Under the pieces are notes generated by a model that saw nothing but the letters and a program-made list of their open reading frames with translations, did not search any database and was not told the origin of the DNA. Shown here piece after piece: positions 1 through 5,334 of a DNA stretch of 5,334 bases. Source of the DNA: Ktedonobacteraceae bacterium. GTDB taxonomy: Bacteria > Chloroflexota > Ktedonobacteria > Ktedonobacterales > Ktedonobacteraceae. The translations under genes and the position numbers were made by a program. Location of the stretch: NCBI GenBank assembly GCA_014896635.1, contig JADBKA010000292.1, forward strand, positions 1 through 5,334, written 5' to 3'. Position 1 is the stretch's first letter. Every line of letters starts with the position of its first letter.

Positions 1-42
1 TTCTTTCTTCCTTCAATGGAGAGAAGGGGAAAAAGAATTTTT
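1..42 (+). terminator. possible weak intrinsic terminator reading rightward
   Basis: Bases 1-13 (pyrimidine-rich) can pair with bases 25-37 (purine-rich) with one mismatch and two G-U pairs in plus-strand RNA. A run of five T follows at 38-42. This has the form of an intrinsic terminator for a plus-strand gene lying left of the window and converging on the peptidase gene. The stem is mostly A-U, its arms are low in complexity and so pair easily by chance, and the left edge of the window cuts the context. Confidence 0.25.
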
Positions 43-43
43 G

Positions 44-83
44 GGGACACCCCCGGCCCCCGCCAGGAGGGCTAGCGCCCCCC
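44..83 (-). repeat. GC-rich palindromic stretch downstream of the S9 peptidase gene
   Basis: A C/G-run-rich block begins 6 nt after the peptidase stop codon. In minus-strand RNA, 83-77 pairs with 72-66 as a 7-bp stem (one G-U pair) with a GCUA loop. A second small stem, GGGG/CCCC with a 3-base loop, lies near 44-54. The mismatch in the first stem is A-C on the plus strand but G-U on the minus strand, which favours a role in the peptidase transcript. The stretch may act in 3'-end formation or stability, but no U-tract directly follows the main stem. The base composition suggests a dispersed REP-like repeat; only a genome search can show that. Confidence 0.4.
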
Positions 84-89
84 TTGATA

Positions 90-2201
90 TTATGTGTAAT
101 CTTGCGGGCGGATCTCTATGTATTTGCCGAACCATGCGAGCATCATTTGCCAGCGATCGAACAGTTGAGACGGTTTTGTTGTGCTCCCGTGCCAGGCGGC
201 AGGAATGCGCACGAGTTCGGTGGGGACATTGCCGCGCATCTTGAGGGCCATATAGAATTGCTCTGATTGATTGAGCGGGCAGCGCAGGTCGTTCTCTGGA
301 TGCAAGAAAAGCGTAGGGGTGGTGACACGGCTAGCGTGCGTGAGCGGTGAGCGCTGGCGGTAGTAGTCGGCCCGTTCAGGCTCCCAGGGATAGCCCTGTG
401 CCTGAGCCGCCTGCCAGAAGCCGATATCAGAGGTGAAGACGATGCTTACCAGATCGGAGATACCGGCCATCGGCACGGCGGCTTTGAAGCGATCCGTCTG
501 TCCGATGATAAACATGGACATATAGCCGCCGTAGCTATAGCCAGTGACGGCGAGACGCTCAGGGTCGGCGACTCCGCGCGCGATACATTCATCGACGCCG
601 AGCATAATATCCTGGAAGTCCCGACCTCCCCAGTCCCCGATCACCGCGCGCATAAACGCCTCGCCATAGCTGGTACTGCCATGCGGATTGCAGTAAAACA
701 CGGCATAGCCCTGCGCCGCCAGCAAGTGATCGTAAGGATTGCTGCCGATGCCGAAGGCTGAGTGTGGCCCGCCATGAATGCGCACTATGAGCGGATAGCG
801 TACTCCCTCGCGCGCGCCAACAGGATGAATCAGCCAGCCGTCAATCTCATCTCCGTCCGCACCCCGGTAGTGCAGCCGCTCGCTTTTTCCCCACAGCCAG
901 TCAGTTCTGAAATGATCATAGAGGTGGGTGAGCTGCTCAACCTTGCCGGTTGTATTGCCTGCGCCATCGGCCAGGGGCAGGCGATAGAGTTCCCAGGGAT
1001 GGTCAGGCTGTTCCTGTGCGATCAACAGAGCCTGCTCGGCGGGGAGTAGCGCCAGGAAGCCGGTAATATTCTCGCCGCTGGTAAGCTGTTCTATAGCACG
1101 CCATACAATCGCCATGCGATAAACGTGCGCGCAACCGCGCTCAGTGGCGAGAAAGTACACATGCTGGCCGTCTCTGCTCCACTGAGGACGGTAGGGCGCT
1201 GGCGAGCCAAAATGACCGCCAACCACAGGAAACATTTCCTTCTCAAAGTCTGGAGCAAGCAGCAGAGGATGATCTCCAACATTGCCCCGGCGCGTCACAA
1301 GATAGAGGCGAAACAGGCTGCGCCCACTGACGATTTCGTCGTTAGCGCCAACGACGAGAGCCGCTTGCCCGTCCGGCGACCAGGAGTAGCAGGCAATCCC
1401 CAGTGTGCCTTCGGTCAGGCAGCGGGCCTCGCCGCTTTCGCGGTCAATCGCCCACAGATCAGACACAAAAGAACGATCACGGTTCTCATTGCGGTTGCAT
1501 AATACACCGATTTCCTGGCTATCGGGCGTCCAGAGCGGCTGGAGATGGTCATAATCGCCAGAGGTCAGGCGCCGGATCGAGGCGGGATCGACGAGGCCGG
1601 CATCAGAACCGGCGAGAGGAGCCGGCATAATGAATAGCTGGTTGAATTTTTCCAGCAGGCCGCGCCCGTCGAGACGATACCAGATTTTGTTGATATGGTG
1701 CGCGCCGAAGCGTTCACGCTCTTCGTAGCGCCGTTGAGCCGATTCATCGCGCTGACTGCGTCCTGTCAGGAATTCATCCTCGTCGCTGGGGGCGACGGGG
1801 GCGGTGAAAGCGATCCAGCGCCCGTCTGGAGACCAGGCGGCTTCGCTGACGCCGTGCTGCATGCTGGTCAACTTGCAGGCTTCGCCGCCATCGGTATCTA
1901 TGAGATAGAGCTGTTTCCTGTCACCTTCACGGTCGGAGAGAAAGAGCAGGTGGCGGCTATCGGGCGCCCATACTGGTCCGGTATCATTTTTCAGGCCAGC
2001 AGTCAGGCGGCGCGCTTCACCCTGAGCGCGTCCTTGCTCATCGAGATGCAGCAACCAGAGCGCGCAGCAATATTCGTTGCGTTCCCTGTCGGTGGCACGC
2101 AATTCAAAAACAACGCGCTGTCCGTCAGGCGAGAGGGCGACAGTGCCGACCGTTTTCAGCGTCCATAAATCGTCAAAAGTGAGTTTGCGTGGTGCAGCCA
2201 T
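90..2201 (-). CDS. S9 family peptidase (acylaminoacyl-peptidase / prolyl oligopeptidase-like)
   Basis: A 703-residue serine peptidase, full length for the S9C-like group, which releases residues or short peptides from oligopeptides. Residues 1-440 form the beta-propeller that gates substrate access, with recurring W-(S/A/T)-P-D-(G/S) blades at about 78, 123, 224, 274 and 341 and an inserted charged stretch near 137-180. Residues about 445-695 form the alpha/beta hydrolase: HGGPHSAFG at 476-484, the nucleophile elbow GYSYGGYMS with Ser556, then Asp638 in HPENDLRCP and His671 in AWHGS. All three catalytic residues are present in the right order, so the enzyme should be active. No signal peptide or membrane segment is seen, implying a cytosolic enzyme that probably helps in peptide turnover. 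The ATG at 2199-2201 follows AAAAAGGAG (2212-2220 on the minus strand) with a 10-nt gap from AGGAG. The gene stands alone, divergent from the coiled-coil gene. The exact specificity (acylaminoacyl, dipeptidyl or other) cannot be read from sequence alone. Confidence 0.94.
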   Translation of the reverse strand: MAAPRKLTFDDLWTLKTVGTVALSPDGQRVVFELRATDRERNEYCCALWLLHLDEQGRAQGEARRLTAGLKNDTGPVWAPDSRHLLFLSDREGDRKQLYLIDTDGGEACKLTSMQHGVSEAAWSPDGRWIAFTAPVAPSDEDEFLTGRSQRDESAQRRYEERERFGAHHINKIWYRLDGRGLLEKFNQLFIMPAPLAGSDAGLVDPASIRRLTSGDYDHLQPLWTPDSQEIGVLCNRNENRDRSFVSDLWAIDRESGEARCLTEGTLGIACYSWSPDGQAALVVGANDEIVSGRSLFRLYLVTRRGNVGDHPLLLAPDFEKEMFPVVGGHFGSPAPYRPQWSRDGQHVYFLATERGCAHVYRMAIVWRAIEQLTSGENITGFLALLPAEQALLIAQEQPDHPWELYRLPLADGAGNTTGKVEQLTHLYDHFRTDWLWGKSERLHYRGADGDEIDGWLIHPVGAREGVRYPLIVRIHGGPHSAFGIGSNPYDHLLAAQGYAVFYCNPHGSTSYGEAFMRAVIGDWGGRDFQDIMLGVDECIARGVADPERLAVTGYSYGGYMSMFIIGQTDRFKAAVPMAGISDLVSIVFTSDIGFWQAAQAQGYPWEPERADYYRQRSPLTHASRVTTPTLFLHPENDLRCPLNQSEQFYMALKMRGNVPTELVRIPAAWHGSTTKPSQLFDRWQMMLAWFGKYIEIRPQDYT

Positions 2202-2252
2202 GAGACGAAAGCTCCTTTTTCCAATTTCCAGAAAAATAGTACCAGCGATAGG

Positions 2253-2278
2253 GAGAGAATACAGCCGTTGTATCTCTC
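2253..2278 (-). promoter_or_regulatory. hairpin in the S9 peptidase leader, or operator palindrome
   Basis: Bases 2253-2263 and 2269-2278 form an inverted repeat, GAGAGAATACA against TGTATCTCTC. It gives 10 base pairs with a single bulged A and a 5-nt loop. It lies between the predicted promoter and the ribosome binding site of the peptidase gene, about 37 nt before the AGGAG. It could be an mRNA leader hairpin or the operator of a dimeric repressor. No known family is recognised. Confidence 0.4.
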
Positions 2279-2313
2279 TTCGAGTAGTGTATCACCTTTG
2301 TTTATAGCTGCGC

Positions 2314-2342
2314 ATTTTACCTCTGTTTGTTTGCTTTTTGAA
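2314..2342 (-). promoter_or_regulatory. candidate sigma70-type promoter for the S9 peptidase gene
   Basis: On the minus strand TTCAAA (2342-2337; 4 of 6 to the -35 consensus) and TAAAAT (2319-2314; 5 of 6 to the -10 consensus) are separated by exactly 17 bp. Transcription would start near 2307 and give a leader of about 105 nt containing the hairpin at 2253-2278. It is the best-spaced promoter-like pair I could find for this gene. A comparably good pair for the plus-strand gene at 2473 was not found. Confidence 0.4.
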
Positions 2343-2362
2343 CGATACAAAACGCGACTATT

Positions 2363-2395
2363 GTTACCGCTAAGAGACCGGGACGTTACCACTAA
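2363..2395. repeat. pair of 11-bp direct repeats spaced 22 bp apart
   Basis: GTTACCGCTAA at 2363-2373 and GTTACCACTAA at 2385-2395 match at 10 of 11 positions and start exactly 22 bp apart, about two helical turns. This phasing puts both copies on the same face of the DNA, as is common for tandem activator or response-regulator sites. The copies are centred about 61 and 83 bp upstream of the predicted peptidase transcription start and about 105 and 83 bp before the coiled-coil gene. No third copy lies 22 bp to either side. Confidence 0.45.
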
Positions 2396-2454
2396 AGTAC
2401 AGGGGATTCTCGTTCTCTCATATCAGGAAGAACAAATGCTGTCAAGTTTTGATG

Positions 2455-2466
2455 AGAGGAGAAGAG
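2455..2466 (+). promoter_or_regulatory. ribosome binding site that selects the ATG at 2473
   Basis: AGAGGAGAAGAG is a purine-rich Shine-Dalgarno sequence whose AGGAG (2457-2461) lies 11 nt before the ATG at 2473. The in-frame upstream starts (TTG 2449, ATG 2452) have no such sequence ahead of them and would bury this site inside the reading frame. Confidence 0.6.
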
Positions 2467-2472
2467 TTGCTC

Positions 2473-3015
2473 ATGGGTGGTAATCTTTTCGATCAAATAG
2501 CCCTGTTATTGGAACAGCAAAAACTATTGAAAGAGGAATTAGAGGCGGAGAACCGCGAGTTGCGCCGCCAGCTTGAGGACCTGCGAGCCGGGCGGGGCAT
2601 CGTCGTTGAGATTTGTGGGACATATTTCCCTCTACAGGAAACGATAGGAGAAAATGCGCCGGCGATGATGGCAGCAGAAGTTGTATCTGAAAATGTTCAG
2701 GCACAACAGCGGGAGAGCGTTACTGTTTCTGACGCTCCAACAGCAGCAATACCGGTCGCGGTAAATGGGACCGGAGAGGAAGCGAATATTTCGCCAGAGC
2801 AGATACAAGTAGCAGAAAATGAACAGCTGACAGGCGCGCCGGGTTTTCTTGAAGAGATGATGCTCGATGAGTTTGCGGCGTCTCTGACGAATCCAATGGC
2901 TGTGTGGAGCGGACCGGACCAGCAATCAGAGCGGCAGCGAGGGCCTCAGGAAATTGATGAGGAGCAGAAAGCGATCCTGCGCCGCGAACTAATGGGCAGC
3001 TTTATTCTGGAATAG
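2473..3015 (+). CDS. coiled-coil protein of unknown function
   Basis: A 180-residue protein of no recognised family. Residues 5-38 form a clear coiled coil with hydrophobic or polar core positions at strict 3-4 spacing (L5, I9, L12, Q16, L19, L23, E26, L30, Q33, L37) and many Glu/Arg. A short hydrophobic stretch follows (about 42-54, RGIVVEICGTYFPL), resembling one beta-strand pair. Residues about 57-150 are acidic, rich in Ala/Glu/Gln and probably disordered. The C-terminus (about 160-180) is a charged helix ending in RRELMGSFILE. There is no signal peptide, membrane segment or catalytic motif, so a cytosolic scaffold or oligomerising protein is likely. The start at 2473 is chosen for its AGGAG; starting at ATG 2452 would add seven residues. 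The TPR gene follows 84 nt later on the same strand, and both may be co-transcribed. Gene reality is supported by the ribosome binding site, the heptad pattern and gene-like composition. Confidence 0.75.
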   Translation: MGGNLFDQIALLLEQQKLLKEELEAENRELRRQLEDLRAGRGIVVEICGTYFPLQETIGENAPAMMAAEVVSENVQAQQRESVTVSDAPTAAIPVAVNGTGEEANISPEQIQVAENEQLTGAPGFLEEMMLDEFAASLTNPMAVWSGPDQQSERQRGPQEIDEEQKAILRRELMGSFILE

Positions 3016-3016
3016 T

Positions 3017-3033
3017 TCAGATGGGGCATCTGA
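3017..3033 (+). repeat. perfect 7-bp inverted repeat between the two plus-strand genes
   Basis: TCAGATG at 3017-3023 and CATCTGA at 3027-3033 are perfect complements around a GGG loop, starting 1 nt after the coiled-coil gene's stop codon. No U-tract follows, so it is not a standard intrinsic terminator. It could be a 3'-end stabiliser, an attenuating hairpin ahead of the TPR gene, or chance. Confidence 0.3.
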
Positions 3034-3099
3034 TGAATCTGGGGAAGTCCAGGAGAACCTGCATTTCCTGAACGATTTCAGATAGAATGAGCGGGCTGA

Positions 3100-3552
3100 A
3101 TGGTGGATAAAACCACGAAACATGAACTACTGATCCAGGGATCAGCCCTGCAACAGTTGAAACGCTTTACAGAAGCATTGACGCTCTTTGAACAGGTTAT
3201 TGCTTTTGCTCCCAGAGATCATAATGCATGGTATGGCAAAAGCCGTGTACTTGTGAGCCTCGGACGTTTTGCCGAGGCTCTTGCCGCGCTTGATCAGCTT
3301 ATCTGGCTGGTTCCTGATAATGCCTATAACTGGATCTACAGAGGAGAGGTGCTCACCCGACTCTCGCGCTATGACGAGGCTCTTGCAGCGTATGAGCGCG
3401 CTCTCCATCTCAAATCTGATAGTGCCGATTTCTGGTATAAAAAAGGACATGTTCTGGAAAACCTGCAACGTCCTGGTGAAGCGTTATCGGCCTATATCCA
3501 GGCGTTTATGCTGCTTTTGAGATCCGGTTCGTGTGTTACTGCACTTCGCTGA
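3100..3552 (+). CDS. tetratricopeptide (TPR) repeat protein
   Basis: A 150-residue protein built almost wholly of four tandem 34-residue TPR units at about 9-42, 43-76, 77-110 and 111-144. Each shows the usual pattern (W/F-Y near the start, G or small residue at position 8, A-L in helix B, P or its equivalent at the end), for example WIYRGEVLTRLSRYDEAL. TPR arrays form a curved helical groove that binds a partner protein. No enzymatic domain or export signal is present, so a cytosolic adaptor is the likely role; the partner is unknown. The ATG at 3100 directly follows an in-frame TGA, so it is the first possible ATG. The ribosome binding site is weak, and a 7-codon mini-frame (3087-3110) overlaps the start. 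The final unit runs into the tail RSGSCVTALR, whose last five codons and stop overlap the end of the convergent MOSC gene by 17 bp. There is no capping helix, so the array may be truncated. Confidence 0.87.
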   Translation: MVDKTTKHELLIQGSALQQLKRFTEALTLFEQVIAFAPRDHNAWYGKSRVLVSLGRFAEALAALDQLIWLVPDNAYNWIYRGEVLTRLSRYDEALAAYERALHLKSDSADFWYKKGHVLENLQRPGEALSAYIQAFMLLLRSGSCVTALR

Positions 3553-4027
3553 TGCGATCTCCCTGGCGAATGGTGCCGCCGGAGACGATTTTTGCACCCA
3601 GGCCACCGCGATGCATCAGGCCAACAGCAATTTTGTGATGGGTCGTCTCGATGAGATGGGGGCATGGTTCGCGCAAAGCAATACCGCGCAGGCGTACCTC
3701 GCCTATGGTAAACTCGCGGTCCACCAGGTGATTGAGAGAGAAGCCGCGTGTCACGATATTGCGGCGTGGTGTGCTGGCCTGGCAATCGATCTTATACTCG
3801 TGTTGTAAGGCTTCGATAGCTTCACTCTCGACGAGCGTCACCTCGTAACAGGGTTCGCCATCGTTGGAATGTGTTCCTGTTCCCAGGTAGTAGCGATCCC
3901 CCTCGATGCCTCGTCCTTCCACCAGGCGCGCTTCTTCAAGAGCCTGCATTGGCACGTCAGCGGCAGGCGCAATATAGATAGCGACAACTTCGCCTTCCCA
4001 GTAAGTATTATAGGCTTTTCCACTCAT
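3536..4027 (-). CDS. MOSC domain-containing protein
   Basis: A 163-residue stand-alone MOSC (molybdenum cofactor sulfurase C-terminal) domain, the usual length for the compact bacterial form. The family hallmarks appear in order: GRGIEGDRY (38-46), TPRRNIVTRG (86-95), the segment REFTIGEVRLRGI (104-116), REPCPHL with the conserved Cys122 (119-125), a GLMHRGGLGAKI stretch (136-147) and the closing GDRIS. MOSC domains are thought to bind sulfur or molybdenum cofactor through the conserved Cys; related proteins include YiiM and mARC. The substrate of this protein cannot be told from sequence. The ATG at 4025-4027 is preceded by AGGA (4040-4037) with a 9-nt gap. It lies 49 nt downstream of the phosphotransferase gene on the same strand with no clear promoter between, so the two are probably co-transcribed. 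The 3' end overlaps the TPR gene tail by 17 bp. Confidence 0.92.
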   Translation of the reverse strand: MSGKAYNTYWEGEVVAIYIAPAADVPMQALEEARLVEGRGIEGDRYYLGTGTHSNDGEPCYEVTLVESEAIEALQHEYKIDCQASTPRRNIVTRGFSLNHLVDREFTIGEVRLRGIALREPCPHLIETTHHKIAVGLMHRGGLGAKIVSGGTIRQGDRISEVQ

Positions 4028-4076
4028 CAGTTATATTCCTACACTTTCCTTTTTCCTGTTCGTAATCTTGCTCTAA

Positions 4077-5030
4077 CTAAGAAACGTCTGGAGATATATT
4101 TTTTCTATCGAGATGGGAGATCTGTTCACACGCCTGCAAGAGAAACCAGCGGTGTCTTGCCAGCATCGTTTGCCTGATAGCATCATCGGTGGCCCATTCA
4201 GCGAATTGTGAACCCACGCGCAGAGCGGCGTAGAGGTCCCAGCAGGGCAGGCAGGTGAGATCGAAGGCCGTCATTGATTGATACTGCCGGGTAAAGCTAT
4301 ACATCGCCTCTCTGCCGAATGCCCACAGGATCTCCAGTCTGCTGTTGGCAACATCAGCAAGCGGATCACCGAGTCTGGCATCTTCCCAGTCGATGATGGC
4401 TACAAGTCGTTCACCTTTCCATAAAATATTGCCGGGCCAGAAATCCCCATGTAGCAGTACCGCTGGATTCTGCTGAGGGAAAAGTTGGATCACTCTTGAG
4501 ACATTTTGAATATCCTCTTCTGATATTTCGTCAAATTTTACCCGTTGTTCTTTCAACTCCTCGGCGCATATTTTTTTCTGTTGAGGGAGAAAGGACAGAT
4601 CCGCCGTCAAACGATTGACGGCATGAATCCTGGATAGTTGTGAGGTGAACTGGAAGATGAAATCGGGCAGGTCAGCAGGGGAGAACTCTGGCTTGCCTTC
4701 GACATATTCGATAACGATGTAGGGTGTGGGGAAAATGTCACCAGATTGATCGAGATAGTAAGGATCTGGCACAGCCAGTCCTGTGGACCGCAAAGTCCGT
4801 AAAAGCCTGAACTCGTTTGCTGCCACATGCAGATTTTGTTTGAGGTCGGTCTCGCTATACTGGCGGACGACCATTTTTTGAGTCTGACCGTTTGCCTGTT
4901 CAATCTCCAGTGCTGTTACCTCTGCCGAAATCCCGCCCTTTAGCTTCCACGCACGAATCAATCTGTAGCGGGGATCGATCCTTTGAACCACCTGCGCAAA
5001 TTTTTCAGATCCTGCCAAGGCTATCGACAT
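4077..5030 (-). CDS. APH-family phosphotransferase (aminoglycoside phosphotransferase-like kinase)
   Basis: A 317-residue protein with the kinase-like APH/choline-kinase fold, full length. The Gly-containing nucleotide loop LKGGISAEVTALE is at 30-42, followed by a VVRQYS strand (54-59) with Arg in place of the usual Lys, and Glu73 in ANEFRLL. The hinge is IVIEYVEG (105-112). The catalytic loop LLHGDFWPGNILW (192-204) holds Asp196 and Asn201, and IIDWEDA (212-218) holds the metal-binding Asp215. It transfers phosphate from ATP to a small-molecule hydroxyl. The family covers antibiotic, choline, homoserine and sugar kinases, so resistance should not be assumed. The ATG at 5028-5030 has GGAG (5040-5037) 6 nt upstream. 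The MOSC gene follows after 49 nt. Upstream, a TnpB element's right end lies about 45-50 bp away, so the native promoter may have been displaced or replaced. Confidence 0.93.
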   Translation of the reverse strand: MSIALAGSEKFAQVVQRIDPRYRLIRAWKLKGGISAEVTALEIEQANGQTQKMVVRQYSETDLKQNLHVAANEFRLLRTLRSTGLAVPDPYYLDQSGDIFPTPYIVIEYVEGKPEFSPADLPDFIFQFTSQLSRIHAVNRLTADLSFLPQQKKICAEELKEQRVKFDEISEEDIQNVSRVIQLFPQQNPAVLLHGDFWPGNILWKGERLVAIIDWEDARLGDPLADVANSRLEILWAFGREAMYSFTRQYQSMTAFDLTCLPCWDLYAALRVGSQFAEWATDDAIRQTMLARHRWFLLQACEQISHLDRKNISPDVS

Positions 5031-5075
5031 CTCACTCTCCAGTATTGTCGACTTGAACGAGGCGCTGTCCTGTTA

Positions 5076-5235
5076 TTATGTGAACGTACCCCCCGTTTAG
5101 AAAACGGAGGCTTCTACGCCGTTGCCGACGTGGGCCGCGTCCCGACCAAGAGTTGTTTGCGTCCCAAATCCAGAATCACCTTCGCCGATGCTGTATCCCG
5201 GTCCAGTTCACACCCGCACTCGCAGGAGTGCCACC
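5076..5235 (-). ncRNA. probable TnpB omega RNA (reRNA), boundaries approximate
   Basis: In IS200/IS605 elements the omega RNA that guides TnpB overlaps the end of tnpB, contains the right-end hairpin and continues into flanking DNA as the guide. The hairpin at 5090-5110 fits. In minus-strand RNA it has nine pairs, including one G-U that would be an A-C mismatch in the other strand, and a UCU loop. The 5' boundary is a guess from family size. The guide would be the first 16-20 nt of host DNA after the element end, about 5056-5080, in the phosphotransferase leader. Confidence 0.45.
5090..5110 (-). repeat. right-end hairpin of the TnpB element
   Basis: CCTCCGTTT (5110-5102) pairs with AAACGGGGG (5098-5090) around a TCT loop, starting 3 nt after the tnpB stop codon. 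In IS200/IS605 elements such a subterminal hairpin is recognised by the TnpA transposase and also forms part of the omega RNA scaffold. A run of G follows directly, then TACGTTCAC. Confidence 0.75.
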
Positions 5236-5334
5236 GTTCCTCTAACGTCTTTTTGCGCACCGCTCCGCACTTGGGACAGATCTGTGATGTGCCTTTCGGG
5301 TCTACAAAGATGACTACTCTACCGGCCCATGCTG
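5114..5334 (-). CDS. tnpB: TnpB (IS605 OrfB-type RNA-guided nuclease), C-terminal part only
   Basis: The last 72 residues of a TnpB protein; the start lies beyond the window's right edge, and translation begins in frame at base 5332. The segment opens with AGRVVIFVDPKGTSQICPKCG and has zinc-ribbon cysteines CPKC and CEC (fragment residues 19, 22, 37, 39). It continues with the third RuvC aspartate in ELDRD (fragment residues 42-46) and ends GTRPTSATA at a TAG stop. TnpB is the RNA-guided DNA endonuclease of IS200/IS605 elements and the ancestor of Cas12. After DRD the common NAA signature is replaced by TASA. The reading frame is intact over the visible part, so the nuclease end could be functional; upstream integrity cannot be judged. 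Confidence 0.93.
   Translation of the reverse strand, partial: AWAGRVVIFVDPKGTSQICPKCGAVRKKTLEERWHSCECGCELDRDTASAKVILDLGRKQLLVGTRPTSATA

Larger units (their letters stand above)
5075..5334 (-). mobile_element. right (3') end of an IS200/IS605-type element carrying tnpB
   Basis: This contains the tnpB 3' end, a strong right-end hairpin (5090-5110) and a short tail reading GGGTACGTTCACATAA on the minus strand. Subterminal hairpins in place of inverted repeats are typical of IS200/IS605 ends. The exact terminal base is uncertain, somewhere around 5072-5081. The left end, and any tnpA, would lie beyond the right edge of the window, so it is unknown whether the element is autonomous or tnpB-only (IS1341-like). 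Confidence 0.8.

Noticed and set aside
1695..2168. 157-codon plus-strand open frame, and other long plus-strand frames (762-1049, 1125-1502)
   Set aside because: They lie wholly antisense to the S9 peptidase gene, lack recognisable domains, and arise from its codon bias.
2156..2392. 78-codon minus-strand frame crossing the peptidase start and promoter region
   Set aside because: It overlaps the peptidase N-terminus in another frame and covers the predicted promoter, with no domain or ribosome binding site support.
2449..2472. Upstream start (TTG 2449 / ATG 2452) for the coiled-coil gene
   Set aside because: No ribosome binding site precedes them; the strong AGGAG fits the ATG at 2473 instead.
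3087..3110. Seven-codon mini-frame overlapping the TPR start, as a possible leader peptide
   Set aside because: It has no good ribosome binding site and no attenuator-like structure; short frames of this length are expected by chance.
3533..3808. 91-codon plus-strand frame after the TPR gene, considered as a continuation by frameshift
   Set aside because: It shows no TPR pattern and is antisense to the well-supported MOSC gene.
5122..5313. 63-codon plus-strand frame at the right edge
   Set aside because: It is antisense to the clear TnpB zinc-ribbon/RuvC coding sequence.
1..5334. CRISPR array, tRNA or rRNA genes, toxin-antitoxin pair or defence cluster
   Set aside because: No regularly spaced repeats, cloverleaf or rRNA-like sequence was seen, and none of the genes forms a recognised defence or toxin-antitoxin set apart from the partial TnpB element.

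Overview
The window reads as chromosomal DNA of a free-living bacterium with moderate G+C content. Gene content and sequence style (S9 peptidase, stand-alone MOSC protein, APH-type phosphotransferase, TPR protein, a TnpB element and GC-rich intergenic palindromes) would fit a Ktedonobacteria-like member of the Chloroflexota. That placement is an inference from general resemblance; no rRNA or marker gene is present to confirm it.

Layout, left to right. Positions 1-89 are non-coding and hold GC-rich hairpins just behind the first gene. Positions 90-2201 (minus) encode a complete cytosolic S9-type serine peptidase with a beta-propeller followed by an alpha/beta hydrolase domain (triad Ser556, Asp638, His671). 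Positions 2202-2472 are a divergent intergenic region with a plausible sigma70 promoter for the peptidase, a hairpin in its leader, and an 11-bp direct repeat with exactly 22-bp periodicity. Two plus-strand genes follow, probably one operon: a coiled-coil/acidic protein of unknown function (2473-3015) and a small four-repeat TPR protein (3100-3552). The TPR gene converges on, and overlaps by 17 bp, a minus-strand pair that looks like an operon: an APH-fold phosphotransferase (4077-5030) followed by a MOSC-domain protein (3536-4027).

The right edge (about 5075-5334) is the 3' end of an IS200/IS605-type element on the minus strand. It comprises the last 72 codons of TnpB (zinc ribbon and third RuvC Asp), then a strong hairpin and a GTACGTTCAC-type right end. 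This is the usual place for a TnpB omega (guide) RNA. The element ends roughly 45-50 bp in front of the phosphotransferase start codon, so its outward-reading end lies directly over that gene's leader.

No new multi-gene system is evident. The points most worth a second look are the TnpB/omega-RNA end beside the phosphotransferase, the 22-bp-phased direct repeat between the divergent genes, and the unassigned coiled-coil + TPR pair.
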